This document shows, piece by piece, positions 9,831 through 19,271 of a stretch of DNA of 64,000 nt; position 1 is the stretch's first letter; the number at the start of each line of letters is the position of its first letter. This DNA comes from Algoriphagus aquimarinus (GTDB lineage: Bacteria > Bacteroidota > Bacteroidia > Cytophagales > Cyclobacteriaceae), in contig NZ_FOKK01000001.1 in NCBI RefSeq assembly GCF_900112005.1, forward strand, positions 62,001 to 126,000, in the 5' to 3' direction. The notes under the pieces were generated by a model. The model worked only from the letters and a program-made list of their open reading frames with translations, was not told where the DNA came from and made no database searches. The translations under genes were made by a program, and so were the position numbers.

Positions 9831-11104
9831 TGCGTGAGAAGGATATTAACATAAGTCGGGTGGATTGGATCACCGTTATGATCTATTTCGTATTAGTAAT
9901 GATAGGCTGGTTCAATATCTACGCCGCAGTCTACGATGGGCAAGTGGACAAAAGTATTTTCGATACTTCAATCAATTCCGGTATTCAACTAGTCTGGATA
10001 GGGACCGCGATAGCGATCATTATCGTAATCATGGCGGCAGATTACCGTCTATTCGAAAATTTAGCAATTCCTATATATCTGGTAATGCTGGTATTACTAC
10101 TACTGACTCCTTTTATAGGAAAAGAAGTAAATGGACAGATACTTACCATTGGATTCGGTTCTTTCCGTATACAACCCGGAGAGTTTGCCAAATTTGCGAC
10201 AGCCCTAGCGCTAGCCAAGTTTATGGAAAGACCCACCTTTGATCTCTCCAAAACCAAATATCAATTACAGGCATTTGGAGTGCTCTTACTACCGATAGTA
10301 CTGATCATTCTTCAGCCAGATACTGGTACTGCCATGGTATATTTTGCCATGCTGATCATGTTCTATCGTGAAGGGCTTCCACAAAAGTTCTATGTGCTTG
10401 GCATCGGTATAATTGCAATAGCTTTATTGGCACTAGGTATAGAAAACAATCTCTATTTAGCGGGTGCTATTGTGGTGATTGTTGCCATCCTGATTATGAT
10501 GGGAAAAAAGACACCTCAGCAAATAATTGCTTTCAGTGTAATAGGAATCGCATTAATAGCATTTACCTATAGCCTTGACTTTGTAGTCTCTAAACTTCCT
10601 GAGCACCAGCAAAATAGAATCATGGTGCTTTTCAATCCAGACCTAGACCCGCTTGGTGTTGGATGGAATGTTACACAATCCAAAATTGCTATCGGCTCAG
10701 GTGGACTTGCAGGAAAAGGCTATTTACAAGGCACGCAGACGAAGTTTGACTTTGTTCCTGAGCAACACACAGATTTTATATTTTGTACGCTAGGAGAAGA
10801 GTTTGGCTGGCTAGGCAGCTTTGTTGTCATTTCATTGTTTGTAGCCATGATTACCCGATTGGTGCTCATGGCGGAGCGTCAAAAAAACAGGTTTAATAGA
10901 ATATATGGCTATTGTGTGATTTCGATTCTGATGTTTCACTTCATGATCAATATCGCCATGACCATTGGATTATTTCCTGTGGTAGGAATTCCTTTGCCTT
11001 TCTTTAGCTATGGAGGATCCTCTCTATGGTCGTTTACAATTCTGCTCTTCGTCTTCATCAAAATGGATAGTGCCAGAGCATTGCAACTTGGAAGAATGGG
11101 CTAA
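9830..11104 (+). CDS. rodA: Peptidoglycan glycosyltransferase RodA (SEDS family)
   Basis: Polymerises lipid II into glycan strands together with PBP2. 424 residues with about ten membrane helices. The catalytic Asp lies in LQPDTGTAMVYF, and the SEDS signatures VPEQHTDFIF and FFSYGGSS are present. Overlaps mrdA by one base. Its stop overlaps the stop of the convergent HD gene (CTAA at 11101-11104), leaving no room for a terminator between them. Confidence 0.96.
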   Translation: MREKDINISRVDWITVMIYFVLVMIGWFNIYAAVYDGQVDKSIFDTSINSGIQLVWIGTAIAIIIVIMAADYRLFENLAIPIYLVMLVLLLLTPFIGKEVNGQILTIGFGSFRIQPGEFAKFATALALAKFMERPTFDLSKTKYQLQAFGVLLLPIVLIILQPDTGTAMVYFAMLIMFYREGLPQKFYVLGIGIIAIALLALGIENNLYLAGAIVVIVAILIMMGKKTPQQIIAFSVIGIALIAFTYSLDFVVSKLPEHQQNRIMVLFNPDLDPLGVGWNVTQSKIAIGSGGLAGKGYLQGTQTKFDFVPEQHTDFIFCTLGEEFGWLGSFVVISLFVAMITRLVLMAERQKNRFNRIYGYCVISILMFHFMINIAMTIGLFPVVGIPLPFFSYGGSSLWSFTILLFVFIKMDSARALQLGRMG

Positions 11105-11676
11105 GAAGCTAGTAGCTTTTTTAGCCAGATTTGCTTCTGTGGCTCTCTATTCTTTATGGCAAAAGGCGTATGGTATTGATGCGCTTTCAAAAAATTAATC
11201 TGCAGATCCTTCCACTGCTGAGGGGTTGAGATCACATTCATGTTCTTCAGTTCCTCAAATAATTTCTCACTTATTTCAGGATAATCCTGTCTACCTAAGT
11301 AATCCAAATCTGCATCGCAAATAATGCGTTGCAGATGATTTTTAGGGCTTTGAGGGATTTTAGTAGCCATTACCAAACCTTTCACTTGCTCAATGGCTTT
11401 TGGTTTTACACCCAAATCCTTCATAATAATTTCAGCCATACCAGCACCTACTTCTTCATGATTTGAAGATCCTTTTAGAAAACCCATATCGTGTACTATC
11501 GCACCCATTCTTAGTAGATATCGATCTTCTTCAGAAAGCTTTTCCCGCCTTATATATTGATTACACACATTCAACACGTCCAGCGTGTGATCTAGAGCAT
11601 GATAAGTCAGAGACTTGGGCAAATTAGCCTCAAGATTAGATAAAACTCGTTTTCGAAGAGTACGATATCCTTGCAT
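11101..11676 (-). CDS. HD-domain metal-dependent phosphohydrolase
   Basis: 191 residues, essentially one HD domain. Visible ligands are the His residues in the YHALDHTLDV segment (about 25-34), the His-Asp pair in IVHDMGF (about 61-67), a second His in SSNHEEVG, and Asp in CDADLDYLG. HD enzymes cleave phosphoesters of nucleotides or cyclic nucleotides; the substrate here cannot be read from the sequence. It follows a PycTM-like membrane gene by 21 nt on the same strand. In several Bacteroidota these two domains occur as one fused protein (family knowledge), so I infer joint action. Confidence 0.85.
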   Translation of the reverse strand: MQGYRTLRKRVLSNLEANLPKSLTYHALDHTLDVLNVCNQYIRREKLSEEDRYLLRMGAIVHDMGFLKGSSNHEEVGAGMAEIIMKDLGVKPKAIEQVKGLVMATKIPQSPKNHLQRIICDADLDYLGRQDYPEISEKLFEELKNMNVISTPQQWKDLQINFLKAHQYHTPFAIKNREPQKQIWLKKLLAS

Positions 11677-11697
11677 GGGATGAAACAGGGCTGTTGG

Positions 11698-12258
11698 CTA
11701 AAAGGCCGTTTTTATTGCGTAGTACAAAATAAAAACAAACACTAAGCCAATGTTAAATGATAAGTATCGAACGGATAGGTTGACATTCTTGAATTTCTCA
11801 GCAGTGATCTTTGCATTAATGAATACCTGCTCTCCCAACTGATCAAAGAGTGGGCGTCTATTGGTACTCACTTTTTCCAATTCTTTTACATAGTCTTTAA
11901 TCGGGCCATAAGACGAAATAATATTCCCAAAAAAGAATACGCTCTTGTCAAAATTGGTCTCAATCTGAGGCATAAAACATCTGAAACTATAATAAATAGA
12001 GATGACGCTGAATACAAACCATAACCCCATAAAGCCATAAGTCAGTAAATCAGAGGCTGCCAGTTCTATCAAATGCTCATAAAATTGGAAAAACACATTC
12101 ATCAATAAGCCATAGAAGGACAACACTAAGCCAGCTTTGATCTCAGAAGCTTTAATTAAATCACGTAGGTACATGATTAGATACCAATAGTTATCCACGG
12201 CATCAATGCCGGGTTCTAAGGGTGGGAGGTCTTTTAGGTCTTGAAGTTTCTTACGCAT
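11698..12258 (-). CDS. PycTM-like membrane protein (Pycsar effector / DUF5706 family)
   Basis: 186 residues: cytoplasmic N-terminus, membrane segments at about 43-60 and 72-92, a central helical region with FDQLGEQVFINAKITAEKF, and a last membrane helix at about 165-183. This layout, two helices, a helical middle and a C-terminal helix, is that of the Pycsar membrane effector family. In Pycsar defence such proteins respond to cyclic pyrimidine nucleotides and damage the membrane. No cyclase gene is nearby; an HD hydrolase is the next gene. The family call is from recall of the fold and sequence style, so moderately sure. Confidence 0.75.
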   Translation of the reverse strand: MRKKLQDLKDLPPLEPGIDAVDNYWYLIMYLRDLIKASEIKAGLVLSFYGLLMNVFFQFYEHLIELAASDLLTYGFMGLWFVFSVISIYYSFRCFMPQIETNFDKSVFFFGNIISSYGPIKDYVKELEKVSTNRRPLFDQLGEQVFINAKITAEKFKNVNLSVRYLSFNIGLVFVFILYYAIKTAF

Positions 12259-12276
12259 TGATTAAAAAAGTTGACT

Positions 12277-12284
12277 CAAAAATA
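12277..12284 (-). promoter_or_regulatory. Probable -7 element upstream of the PycTM/HD pair
   Basis: TATTTTTG on the minus strand, 18 nt before the start codon, matching TAnnTTTG. No TTG at the optimal -33 spacing. Confidence 0.4.
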
Positions 12285-12361
12285 TCAACATGTAAAAACA
12301 AGATAATCTGTGAATTAAGCAATTCCTATGAATTAAGGAGATTTCATTTTACAAAAAGAAA

Positions 12362-12384
12362 AAAGAGCTAGAAACCAGCTCTTT
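12362..12384 (-). terminator. Intrinsic terminator of the 370-aa gene
   Basis: Stem of 8 bp (12362-12369 with 12377-12384) with a 7-nt loop. On the minus strand it is followed by a T-rich run (complement of the A-rich 12350-12361). Confidence 0.75.
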
Positions 12385-12406
12385 GATTCTTCAAAATATC
12401 CGAAGT

Positions 12407-13519
12407 CTATACCTCAAACTTCCTATAAACTAGCAACAGGAACTCTTGCACAGGCTCGGATTCTGACTTCCATCCTAGCTCACCTGCAAAACGAGTGTTT
12501 ACCAATCCAATCGCTTCATCAAATGAGTCACATTTATCGATGGATTTTAGTGCATGCTTGAGTAGATCTGCATTTCCGTCAAAAAGCTCTTTGGTAAACA
12601 TAAAGCGCTGATTGATAGCAAGACTTTCGGCAAGTTCTCCCATTACTCCTTTCATGCCTTTATAAGAGAGCGTTTCAAATCTCGCCTTCAAACTACTTGA
12701 ATTAAAAGCATGCTCTGCTCCATTTGTATAACTAGGTTGTACTGCTTTCACCGGCTCATGCTCAACTGTTCTCACTGGCTCAGGAGCCGAATTTCTACTA
12801 GTTGATTCTTCCATTTCTACCTGATCAAAGAATGAGCTTTTAGATTCCTGCTCCCTACTTGATTCCGGTATTGAAGTTGGTACAGGCTCTGGAGTATCCT
12901 GAACTATATAAGCGTCTAAATCAAATGGTTTTATATCTCCGAGTGTAGCCAAAAGCAAATTCACCGATTCTAAGGATTCATTTATCGCCTGATAATTAGC
13001 TGCGATTGCCCGTAGATAAGCACTTTCATCATGTCCAAAACCTGCCTTGTCTACTAAAAACGTGATCGCTTGGTCATGCCATTTGTAGTATTTCTTATTT
13101 TCCTTCAGGAATTCATTAATCTGACCTGATGGGGCTTTGGTTATCTCATTTTGGTAAAATGTAACCGGATCCGTGGCAAGTTGGATTGCTTGCTCCACCG
13201 CAGTCCTTAACAAAGGCTGTAGCTGCTCTCTTTCTATCTTGATTCTCTTAGAAAGCACATTCATGAACTCCGTGAGAGCTTCGTGCACAGAAATATCCCG
13301 ATAATCAAAATAAGGATTGCTCTTTAGCTTTGCGAGCTCTTGCTGCCACAATTCGAAAAGCCTTTTGATAATGAAGAAATTCACCTGAGTGCTATTGGTA
13401 AGCTGAACAATGTCCTGCCCCGTCATGTATTGTTTGGAGGAGAAAAACTGCCCACAAACAATCGCGGAATAGTCTTCGGCGTATTTTTCTAAATAATTGC
13501 TGTTAATTTGAGTTGTCAT
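12407..13519 (-). CDS. Conserved hypothetical protein of unknown function
   Basis: About 370 residues from the ATG at 13519; a longer frame to 13561 would run into the ferredoxin gene. The first about 205 residues are helical, with aromatic and Lys/Gln-rich segments. A Pro/Glu/Ser-rich linker (about 210-285) leads to a C-terminal helical block of about 85 residues. No signal peptide, membrane segment or catalytic motif is visible. It is divergent from the ferredoxin gene with only 33 nt between start codons. I do not recognise the family; its own strong terminator and long clean frame support a real gene. Confidence 0.8.
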   Translation of the reverse strand: MTTQINSNYLEKYAEDYSAIVCGQFFSSKQYMTGQDIVQLTNSTQVNFFIIKRLFELWQQELAKLKSNPYFDYRDISVHEALTEFMNVLSKRIKIEREQLQPLLRTAVEQAIQLATDPVTFYQNEITKAPSGQINEFLKENKKYYKWHDQAITFLVDKAGFGHDESAYLRAIAANYQAINESLESVNLLLATLGDIKPFDLDAYIVQDTPEPVPTSIPESSREQESKSSFFDQVEMEESTSRNSAPEPVRTVEHEPVKAVQPSYTNGAEHAFNSSSLKARFETLSYKGMKGVMGELAESLAINQRFMFTKELFDGNADLLKHALKSIDKCDSFDEAIGLVNTRFAGELGWKSESEPVQEFLLLVYRKFEV

Positions 13520-13552
13520 TGAAGAGTGGTGTTTACAAAAGTCAACGAACAA

Positions 13553-13879
13553 ATGCCTCAAATCGTCATAGAAAATCTATTTAATCTGAGGATTAATTCT
13601 ATTAGCATTCATCGTAAAGTTATCGAAATTATTCATGAAAATGGTATCGATTGGATGCATGCTTGTGGGAAAAAAGGTAGGTGTACTACCTGTAAAATCA
13701 TCCTGAAATCCGGTGAAGACAATCTTTCACCTCCTACTAAGTCCGAACTTGATTTTCTAGAACAAGGCCGATTAAAAGCGGGAGAAAGATTGGCTTGTCA
13801 GGCGGAACTTCCAGCAGGAGAGATTGTTGTCCGAGTGGGCAAATTCAATAAGTTCCCACATATAGAATATAGCGAATAG
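13553..13879 (+). CDS. 2Fe-2S ferredoxin
   Basis: About 108 residues. The plant-type cluster motif is [11 protein letters not shown] (Cys-x5-Cys-x2-Cys, about residues 38-46), with the fourth Cys in RLACQAEL near 81. It carries single electrons for a redox partner that is not evident here. The ATG at 13553 (MPQIVIEN) is chosen; a GTG 27 nt upstream is in frame but adds residues without family support. Followed by tdk after 8 nt, so the two are probably co-transcribed, without an obvious functional link. Confidence 0.9.
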   Translation: MPQIVIENLFNLRINSISIHRKVIEIIHENGIDWMHACGKKGRCTTCKIILKSGEDNLSPPTKSELDFLEQGRLKAGERLACQAELPAGEIVVRVGKFNKFPHIEYSE

Positions 13880-13887
13880 CATCAAGC

Positions 13888-14472
13888 ATGTTTATAGAAC
13901 CTTCAATTGGTAGACAAAAGTCCTCAGGAAACAGAGGTCAGATCGAAGTGATTTGTGGCTCAATGTTTTCCGGAAAAACAGAAGAATTGATTCGTAGACT
14001 TAATCGCGCCAAAATTGCCAAGCAAAAAGTGGAAATTTTCAAGCCGTCGATAGATAAGCGATATGACGAAAATGCTGTTGTTTCTCACAATGATAACTCG
14101 ATCCGATCAACACCGGTAAATTTTGCAAATGACATCTTATTATTAAGTGGGGATTGCGACGTAGTGGGGATTGATGAGGTTCAATTTTTCGATGAGCAAA
14201 TCGTTCCAGTAGCTCAAAAGCTAGCCAATCAAGGAAAACGCGTGATTTTGGCAGGTTTAGACATGGATTTCGAAGGAAATCCATTCGATCCTATGCCAAA
14301 GCTCATGGCAATTGCTGAGTATGTCACTAAAGTAAATGCTATATGCATGAAATGTGGAGACTTGGCGGCATTCTCATTTAGATTGTCTGATGCAAAAGAA
14401 AAAGTGGTTTTGGGTGAAAAAGAAAGTTATGAGGCTCGGTGCAGAAAGTGTTTCAATGAGGATAAGAAATAG
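13888..14472 (+). CDS. tdk: Thymidine kinase
   Basis: Phosphorylates thymidine to dTMP with ATP for nucleoside salvage. 194 residues with the type II fold: P-loop [14 protein letters not shown] (about 28-41), the Walker B-like DEVQFFD near 95, the GLDMDF segment, and a zinc-binding set formed by CMKCG and CRKC near the C-terminus. The lasso region lies in between. Length matches bacterial type II enzymes. Confidence 0.95.
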   Translation: MFIEPSIGRQKSSGNRGQIEVICGSMFSGKTEELIRRLNRAKIAKQKVEIFKPSIDKRYDENAVVSHNDNSIRSTPVNFANDILLLSGDCDVVGIDEVQFFDEQIVPVAQKLANQGKRVILAGLDMDFEGNPFDPMPKLMAIAEYVTKVNAICMKCGDLAAFSFRLSDAKEKVVLGEKESYEARCRKCFNEDKK

Positions 14473-14474
14473 AA

Positions 14475-14523
14475 AGATGTGGGATGTTAGGTGACCGATG
14501 TTTTGGGAGACAAAGAGCAAAGA
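14475..14523. repeat. Degenerate heptad repeat in the tdk-recO spacer
   Basis: Seven consecutive 7-nt units with shared letters in phase: GATGT recurs at 7- and 14-nt steps, then the paired units ACAAAGA and GCAAAGA. The rest of the 146-nt spacer (14473-14618) holds nothing else recognisable. Confidence 0.5.
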
Positions 14524-14618
14524 CTACCATTAAATAAGGAAGGCCGAATGATGAAGTCAACTCCACTAGCACTTAATTCCTAACTGAAACACCGAAGCCA
14601 GACAACTACATCAAAAAT

Positions 14619-15308
14619 ATGCTTAAAAAGACCCAAGGGATAGTTCTAGGTGCCATTCGATACAAGGAAACGAGTATAATCGTGAAGATCTTTACTAGGG
14701 AACTTGGCCTTAAATCCTATTTGGTAAACGGAGTACGTACTCAGGGAAATAAATCCAAAATTGCTTTATATCAACCATTAACATTGCTGGAACTGGTTGT
14801 TTACGATAAGGATACAGCTGGCTTGCAGCGTATCTCCGAAGCACAATTACACAGAGCTCACCAGCTTATTCCTTTTGATTTTACTAGAACAGGGATTGCA
14901 CTTTTTATCACAGAAGTAATCAGTAAGTCTATCTATGAAAATTACCAGAACGAATCCCTATTTGATTTTCTCAAAGAATGTATCATTCATCTAGATAGCA
15001 AAGAGGTACACCTCGGCCAATTCCCATTAGTATTCTTAATCGAAAAAGCCAGCTATTTAGGCTTTGCTCCTCAGGAAGCCCTTGGTTTTTTGTCAGAAAG
15101 CCGTTCACAACCCTTTTCTGTTTTGGAACTCACTCAAGCCGAAAATTACCTGGCAGCCCTCATGAGTTCCTCTTTTTCCAATGAAGCCAAAATAGGAAAA
15201 ATATTGCGCCAAAAGCTTTTGGATCACCTGCTTGACTTTTATAGTCAGCACCTGGACAATCCTGGAAACTGGAAATCTTTGGTGATTCTTAGGCAATTAA
15301 ATGGTTAA
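14619..15308 (+). CDS. recO: DNA repair protein RecO
   Basis: Mediator that helps load RecA onto gapped DNA. 229 residues with the RecO N-terminal OB-fold: KKTQGIVLGAIRYKETSIIVKIFTREL-type start, here with GIVLGAIRYKET at about 6-17, then FTRELGLKSYLVNGVR. A helical C-terminal domain follows. The zinc-binding Cys cluster of some RecO proteins is absent, as in other Bacteroidota. No close operon partner; rho lies 206 nt downstream. Confidence 0.9.
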   Translation: MLKKTQGIVLGAIRYKETSIIVKIFTRELGLKSYLVNGVRTQGNKSKIALYQPLTLLELVVYDKDTAGLQRISEAQLHRAHQLIPFDFTRTGIALFITEVISKSIYENYQNESLFDFLKECIIHLDSKEVHLGQFPLVFLIEKASYLGFAPQEALGFLSESRSQPFSVLELTQAENYLAALMSSSFSNEAKIGKILRQKLLDHLLDFYSQHLDNPGNWKSLVILRQLNG

Positions 15309-15514
15309 AGCCAGCTAATTGATTGAAATTACCTTCTATCCAGAATAAATATTTGGTTAATACAAACACATGGGTTAATATTGTGACATCACCGTGAATG
15401 AGCAAGTCAGCCCACTTTGACTTGAGTATTTCCTGCAGATCTTTTTTGCTCAGAAAATCATCCACGATCTCAAATACCGCATTTACTACATTTTATTTAT
15501 TTCATACCCTCTTT

Positions 15515-17323
15515 ATGTACAACATAGAAGAACTCAGAGTCAGGTTATTGTCTGAACTGAAGGAAATCGCTGAGGAGCTAGGTGTTAAAAGCCATAAATC
15601 TCTAAAGAAAGACGAACTCGTCTATGCAATCCTTGACCAGCAAGCTATCACCCCAGAGCAAGCCTTGCCAAAAAAGAAGCCTTCAGCAGCCACAGAGCCA
15701 GCTAAAGCACCGGAAAATTCAGCAGAAGCACCAAAGCCTGCTCCAGTAAAAGCTCCTGAAGAGCCAGAATACAAGCCAAAATTCAAGAGACAAAACGTAA
15801 CAGCGGTACCGGAAGCAACCGAAGCACCTGCTACTACTCCTGCTCCAGAATCAAAAAATACTGCAGAGGCTCCTAAGCCAAAAGAGAATAAACCGGACTG
15901 GAAAGCTAAAAAAGAAGCCCAACCAGAGAAAGTAGAAAGAAAGCCTTTACCAAAGTCTGAGCCTGTAGGCGAAGAGCCAAAGACCTTCAGACCAAGACGT
16001 AAAGTCTTTGAAGAAGCAGAAACTACTACAGAAGCTAAAAAGGAAGAAAAGCCAGCAAGTGCACCTGCGCAGACTCAAGCTAAACCTGAGCAAGAAGCAG
16101 AACTTCCAAGAAGAAGAAACTTCAAGTCACCCGATGAGGTGATGGCTCCAGCAGCTGAGACAGTTCCTCATTCCAATCGAAGACGACCAGGCGTAAATCC
16201 TCGTGAATTCGATGGAGTTATCGACAATGAAGGGGTTTTGGAAATGATGCAAGAAGGCTACGGCTTCCTTCGTTCATTGGACTACAATTACCTTGCTTCT
16301 CCAGATGATATCTATGTATCACCAAGTCAAGTAAAACTTTTCGGACTAAAAACCGGCGATCATATCAAAGGATCTATTCGTCCTCCTAAAGAAGGTGAAA
16401 AGTATTTTGCACTTTTGAAAATTGCTACCGTCAACGGTAAAACTACAGATGAAATCAGGGACCGTGTTCCTTTCGAATATCTAACTCCTCTTTTCCCAGA
16501 AGAAAGATTAAATCTATCTACCACAGGAGATAAATTCTCCACACGAGTAGTAGATCTATTTGCTCCTATAGGTAAAGGCCAAAGAGGCATGATCGTAGCT
16601 CAGCCAAAAACTGGTAAGACAGTATTGCTACAGCAGATCGCGAATGCGATTACAAAAAATCACCCTGAAGTTCACTTGATGATCTTACTGATCGATGAGC
16701 GACCTGAGGAAGTGACGGATATGGCTCGCTCGGTAAATGCAGAAGTGATTTCTTCTACATTCGATGAGACTGCCGACAGACACGTGAAAGTTTCTAATAT
16801 CGTTTTGGAAAAAGCAAAGCGCATGGTGGAAGTTGGTCATGATGTGGTAATCCTATTGGACTCTATCACTAGACTTGCCAGAGCACACAATACAGTGGTA
16901 CCAAGCTCAGGAAAGATCCTTTCTGGTGGTGTGGATGCTAATGCACTTCATAAGCCAAAGCGTTTCTTCGGTGCGGCTCGTAATGTAGAGAATGGTGGTT
17001 CATTGACTATCATCGCTACAGCCTTAGTAGAAACTGGTTCTAAAATGGATGAAGTGATCTTTGAAGAATTCAAAGGAACTGGTAACATGGAACTTGCGCT
17101 AGATCGTAAACTTGCCAACAGAAGAATCTATCCTTCTATCGATGTGCTTAACTCAGGTACTCGTCGTGAAGACCTATTGATGGATAAGGAAGAAATGCAA
17201 CGTGTGTGGATCCTTCGTAAGCTTATGAGTGACATGAACTCTCAGGAGTCTATGGAATTCTTGCTACAGCGTATGAAAGGAACTCGCGACAATGCTGAGT
17301 TCTTGATCAGCATGAATAGTTAA
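15515..17323 (+). CDS. rho: Transcription termination factor Rho with a long disordered insert
   Basis: Hexameric RNA helicase that ends transcription. The ATG at 15515 gives 602 residues; an upstream GTG-started extension is rejected because it lacks Rho similarity. Residues 1-47 form the N-terminal helix domain. About 48-230 are Pro/Ala/Glu/Lys/Arg-rich and predicted disordered. The RNA-binding domain follows with [15 protein letters not shown]. The ATPase core carries QPKTGKT (near 366) and [11 protein letters not shown]. Long inserts of this kind are known in Bacteroidota Rho, where one has been linked to phase separation. Confidence 0.96.
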   Translation: MYNIEELRVRLLSELKEIAEELGVKSHKSLKKDELVYAILDQQAITPEQALPKKKPSAATEPAKAPENSAEAPKPAPVKAPEEPEYKPKFKRQNVTAVPEATEAPATTPAPESKNTAEAPKPKENKPDWKAKKEAQPEKVERKPLPKSEPVGEEPKTFRPRRKVFEEAETTTEAKKEEKPASAPAQTQAKPEQEAELPRRRNFKSPDEVMAPAAETVPHSNRRRPGVNPREFDGVIDNEGVLEMMQEGYGFLRSLDYNYLASPDDIYVSPSQVKLFGLKTGDHIKGSIRPPKEGEKYFALLKIATVNGKTTDEIRDRVPFEYLTPLFPEERLNLSTTGDKFSTRVVDLFAPIGKGQRGMIVAQPKTGKTVLLQQIANAITKNHPEVHLMILLIDERPEEVTDMARSVNAEVISSTFDETADRHVKVSNIVLEKAKRMVEVGHDVVILLDSITRLARAHNTVVPSSGKILSGGVDANALHKPKRFFGAARNVENGGSLTIIATALVETGSKMDEVIFEEFKGTGNMELALDRKLANRRIYPSIDVLNSGTRREDLLMDKEEMQRVWILRKLMSDMNSQESMEFLLQRMKGTRDNAEFLISMNS

Positions 17324-17329
17324 AAAATA

Positions 17330-17371
17330 AAGTGTCTTTTCCTTAAGTGAAAACTATAGGAAAAGACACTT
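17330..17371 (+). terminator. Hairpin immediately after rho
   Basis: 14-bp stem (17330-17343 with 17358-17371) starting 7 nt after the rho stop. It is A/T-rich in the middle, without a strong U-run, and probably acts together with the next hairpin. Confidence 0.6.
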
Positions 17372-17380
17372 CAGTAAAAC

Positions 17381-17413
17381 AACAAAGCCTTCTGAAGTTC
17401 AGAAGGCTTTGTT
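17381..17413. terminator. Bidirectional terminator between rho and metK
   Basis: 15-bp perfect stem (17381-17395 with 17399-17413), extendable outward by A/T pairs, followed by T-runs on both strands. It serves the convergent rho (+) and metK (-) genes. Confidence 0.85.
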
Positions 17414-17417
17414 GTTT

Positions 17418-18671
17418 TTATAGATCAAATGCTTTTTTGATTCTATCTACGTAGTCTAGTTTTTCCCAGGTGAATAACTCTACCTCAAGTTTAATTTCGT
17501 CTCGGTATGGAGAATAGAAAGTCTTAGTGACCACTTCATTTGTTCTCCCCATGTGGCCGTAAGCAGCAGTTTCCTCATAGATAGGATTGCGAAGCTTCAA
17601 ACGCTGCTCGATAGCATAAGGACGCATATCGAATAGCTCTTCAATTTTCTTCGCTATGTCACCGTCGTGCATATCCACTTTAGCCGTGCCATATGTATTG
17701 ATATAAATCCCCATTGGCTTAGCAACTCCAATTGCATAAGAAACCTGCACCAAAACCTCATCAGCAAGACCAGCAGCAACCATGTTTTTTGCAATGTGTC
17801 GCGTAGCATAAGCTGCAGAACGGTCAACCTTGGAAGGATCTTTTCCTGAGAAAGCTCCTCCACCGTGGGCACCTTTTCCACCGTAAGTATCTACGATTAT
17901 TTTTCTTCCTGTCAAACCAGTGTCACCATGTGGTCCACCGATCACAAACTTGCCCGTTGGATTGATATGATATTTGATTTCAGAAGTGAAAAGCTTCTGT
18001 ATTTCTGGCTTCAACTTCGCAACTACTCTTGGGATCAAGATCGAAATGATATCCGACTTGATTTTTGCAAGCATTTTACCTTCCTCGTCAAAATCATCGT
18101 GCTGCGTAGAAACTACAATTGCTTCAATACGCTGAGGCACATTATCGTCACTGTACTCGATAGTGACTTGAGCCTTAGAATCAGGACGGATATACGTAAT
18201 GTCTTTATTTTCTCTTCTCAAAGCCGCCAATTCACGAAGGATCATATGAGAAAGATCCAAAGCCAAAGGCATGAAATTTTCAGTTTCGTTGGTTGCATAA
18301 CCAAACATCATCCCCTGATCACCTGCGCCTTGCTCCTCTGGATTTTGACGAACTACGCCTTGATTAATTTCAGAAGACTGCTCATGGATAGCAGAAAGTA
18401 CTCCGCAAGAATTACCCTCAAACATATACTCACTCTTAGTATAACCGATTCGATTGATCACATCACGGGCAATTTTCTGCACATCAAGGTAGATGTCAGA
18501 ATTCACCTCTCCCGCCAAAAACACCTGCCCAGTAGTCACAAGAGTCTCACAGGCTACTTTGGAATTTGGATCAAACGCTAAAAAATTATCAATTAACGCG
18601 TCAGAAATTTGGTCTGCGATTTTATCTGGATGCCCCTCAGAAACGGATTCTGAGGTAAATAGATATGCCAT
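17418..18671 (-). CDS. metK: S-adenosylmethionine synthetase
   Basis: Makes SAM from methionine and ATP. 417 residues with the family landmarks: [15 protein letters not shown] near residues 11-25, the [10 protein letters not shown] region, [10 protein letters not shown] near 118, and the phosphate loop [19 protein letters not shown] near 270. Single-gene unit with its own -7 element. I looked for a SAM riboswitch in the 190-nt upstream region and saw none. Confidence 0.97.
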   Translation of the reverse strand: MAYLFTSESVSEGHPDKIADQISDALIDNFLAFDPNSKVACETLVTTGQVFLAGEVNSDIYLDVQKIARDVINRIGYTKSEYMFEGNSCGVLSAIHEQSSEINQGVVRQNPEEQGAGDQGMMFGYATNETENFMPLALDLSHMILRELAALRRENKDITYIRPDSKAQVTIEYSDDNVPQRIEAIVVSTQHDDFDEEGKMLAKIKSDIISILIPRVVAKLKPEIQKLFTSEIKYHINPTGKFVIGGPHGDTGLTGRKIIVDTYGGKGAHGGGAFSGKDPSKVDRSAAYATRHIAKNMVAAGLADEVLVQVSYAIGVAKPMGIYINTYGTAKVDMHDGDIAKKIEELFDMRPYAIEQRLKLRNPIYEETAAYGHMGRTNEVVTKTFYSPYRDEIKLEVELFTWEKLDYVDRIKKAFDL

Positions 18672-18707
18672 AAATATAAGTTGGTAATGAGTATTTTAAA
18701 GGAAGTC

Positions 18708-18715
18708 CAAAAATA
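18708..18715 (-). promoter_or_regulatory. Probable -7 element of metK
   Basis: TATTTTTG on the minus strand, 36 nt before the start codon. The triplet at -33 spacing is TTT rather than TTG. Confidence 0.45.
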
Positions 18716-18860
18716 CGGGAACTAGGTGAAATAAAAAACTGAAGTGTTATGATAAGCTTTTGTTAGATTGAGTATCGGCGAGTAAAATCAGTTTTAAACC
18801 AAAATAACCTGTAAAATGGCGTAATTTGAATTTTCCACCTAAAAATTAAACCCTAATCAG

Positions 18861-19178
18861 ATGACTTCAAAAATTAAGCTCTTCGAGTATGAATCCAGCA
18901 GTATCATAATTATGCTATCTATTTTTTTCAACGAAGAGAACCACTTGATATTTGAAGGAACTGAATTTGGCAAAAAAAAGGGTGGCACTGACCATGTATA
19001 TTCTTACATAATTAACCCTATTCAAATAAGCTTACTAGCAAAGGTTCTAAAAGTGAAAGAACCTCAATCAGAAAAGCTGCTCGTATCTATCAGAGATCGA
19101 TTTGAGGGAAAGGACGCGTATCGTCAGTTTGCTGCATTCATGGATGAAAATAAGATTGAATTCACCAAACTTTCTTGA
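18861..19178 (+). CDS. Hypothetical protein
   Basis: 105 residues, soluble in appearance, with a hydrophobic patch (about 14-24), a basic GKKKGGTDH turn near 41-48, and an amphipathic C-terminal half with DRFEGKDAYRQFAAFMDE. No family recognised. It stands alone between metK (divergent) and sirC (convergent) without a clear promoter match or terminator. Codon use looks like its neighbours. The start could also be the Met at residue 18. Confidence 0.65.
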   Translation: MTSKIKLFEYESSSIIIMLSIFFNEENHLIFEGTEFGKKKGGTDHVYSYIINPIQISLLAKVLKVKEPQSEKLLVSIRDRFEGKDAYRQFAAFMDENKIEFTKLS

Positions 19179-19271
19179 GGATAAGAGCTTCAGGATGTCA
19201 TCACATACTGAGAACCTGAATCGTACAATTTTTTACATAATCTGAACTTAACGCGTCTTCGCAAAAAAAAA

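Noticed and set aside
11101-12258. Complete Pycsar defence operon
   Set aside because: No pyrimidine cyclase gene is present; only effector-like and HD genes are seen.
15398-15514. Upstream in-frame extension of rho
   Set aside because: Residues before the ATG at 15515 do not look like Rho, which starts with the helix domain at [10 protein letters not shown].
17865-18581. 238-codon plus-strand frame opposite metK
   Set aside because: Antisense shadow of a highly conserved gene; composition rich in His, Ile and Cys without a fold.
18672-18860. SAM riboswitch upstream of metK
   Set aside because: No recognisable conserved core or paired helices of known SAM riboswitch classes could be traced.
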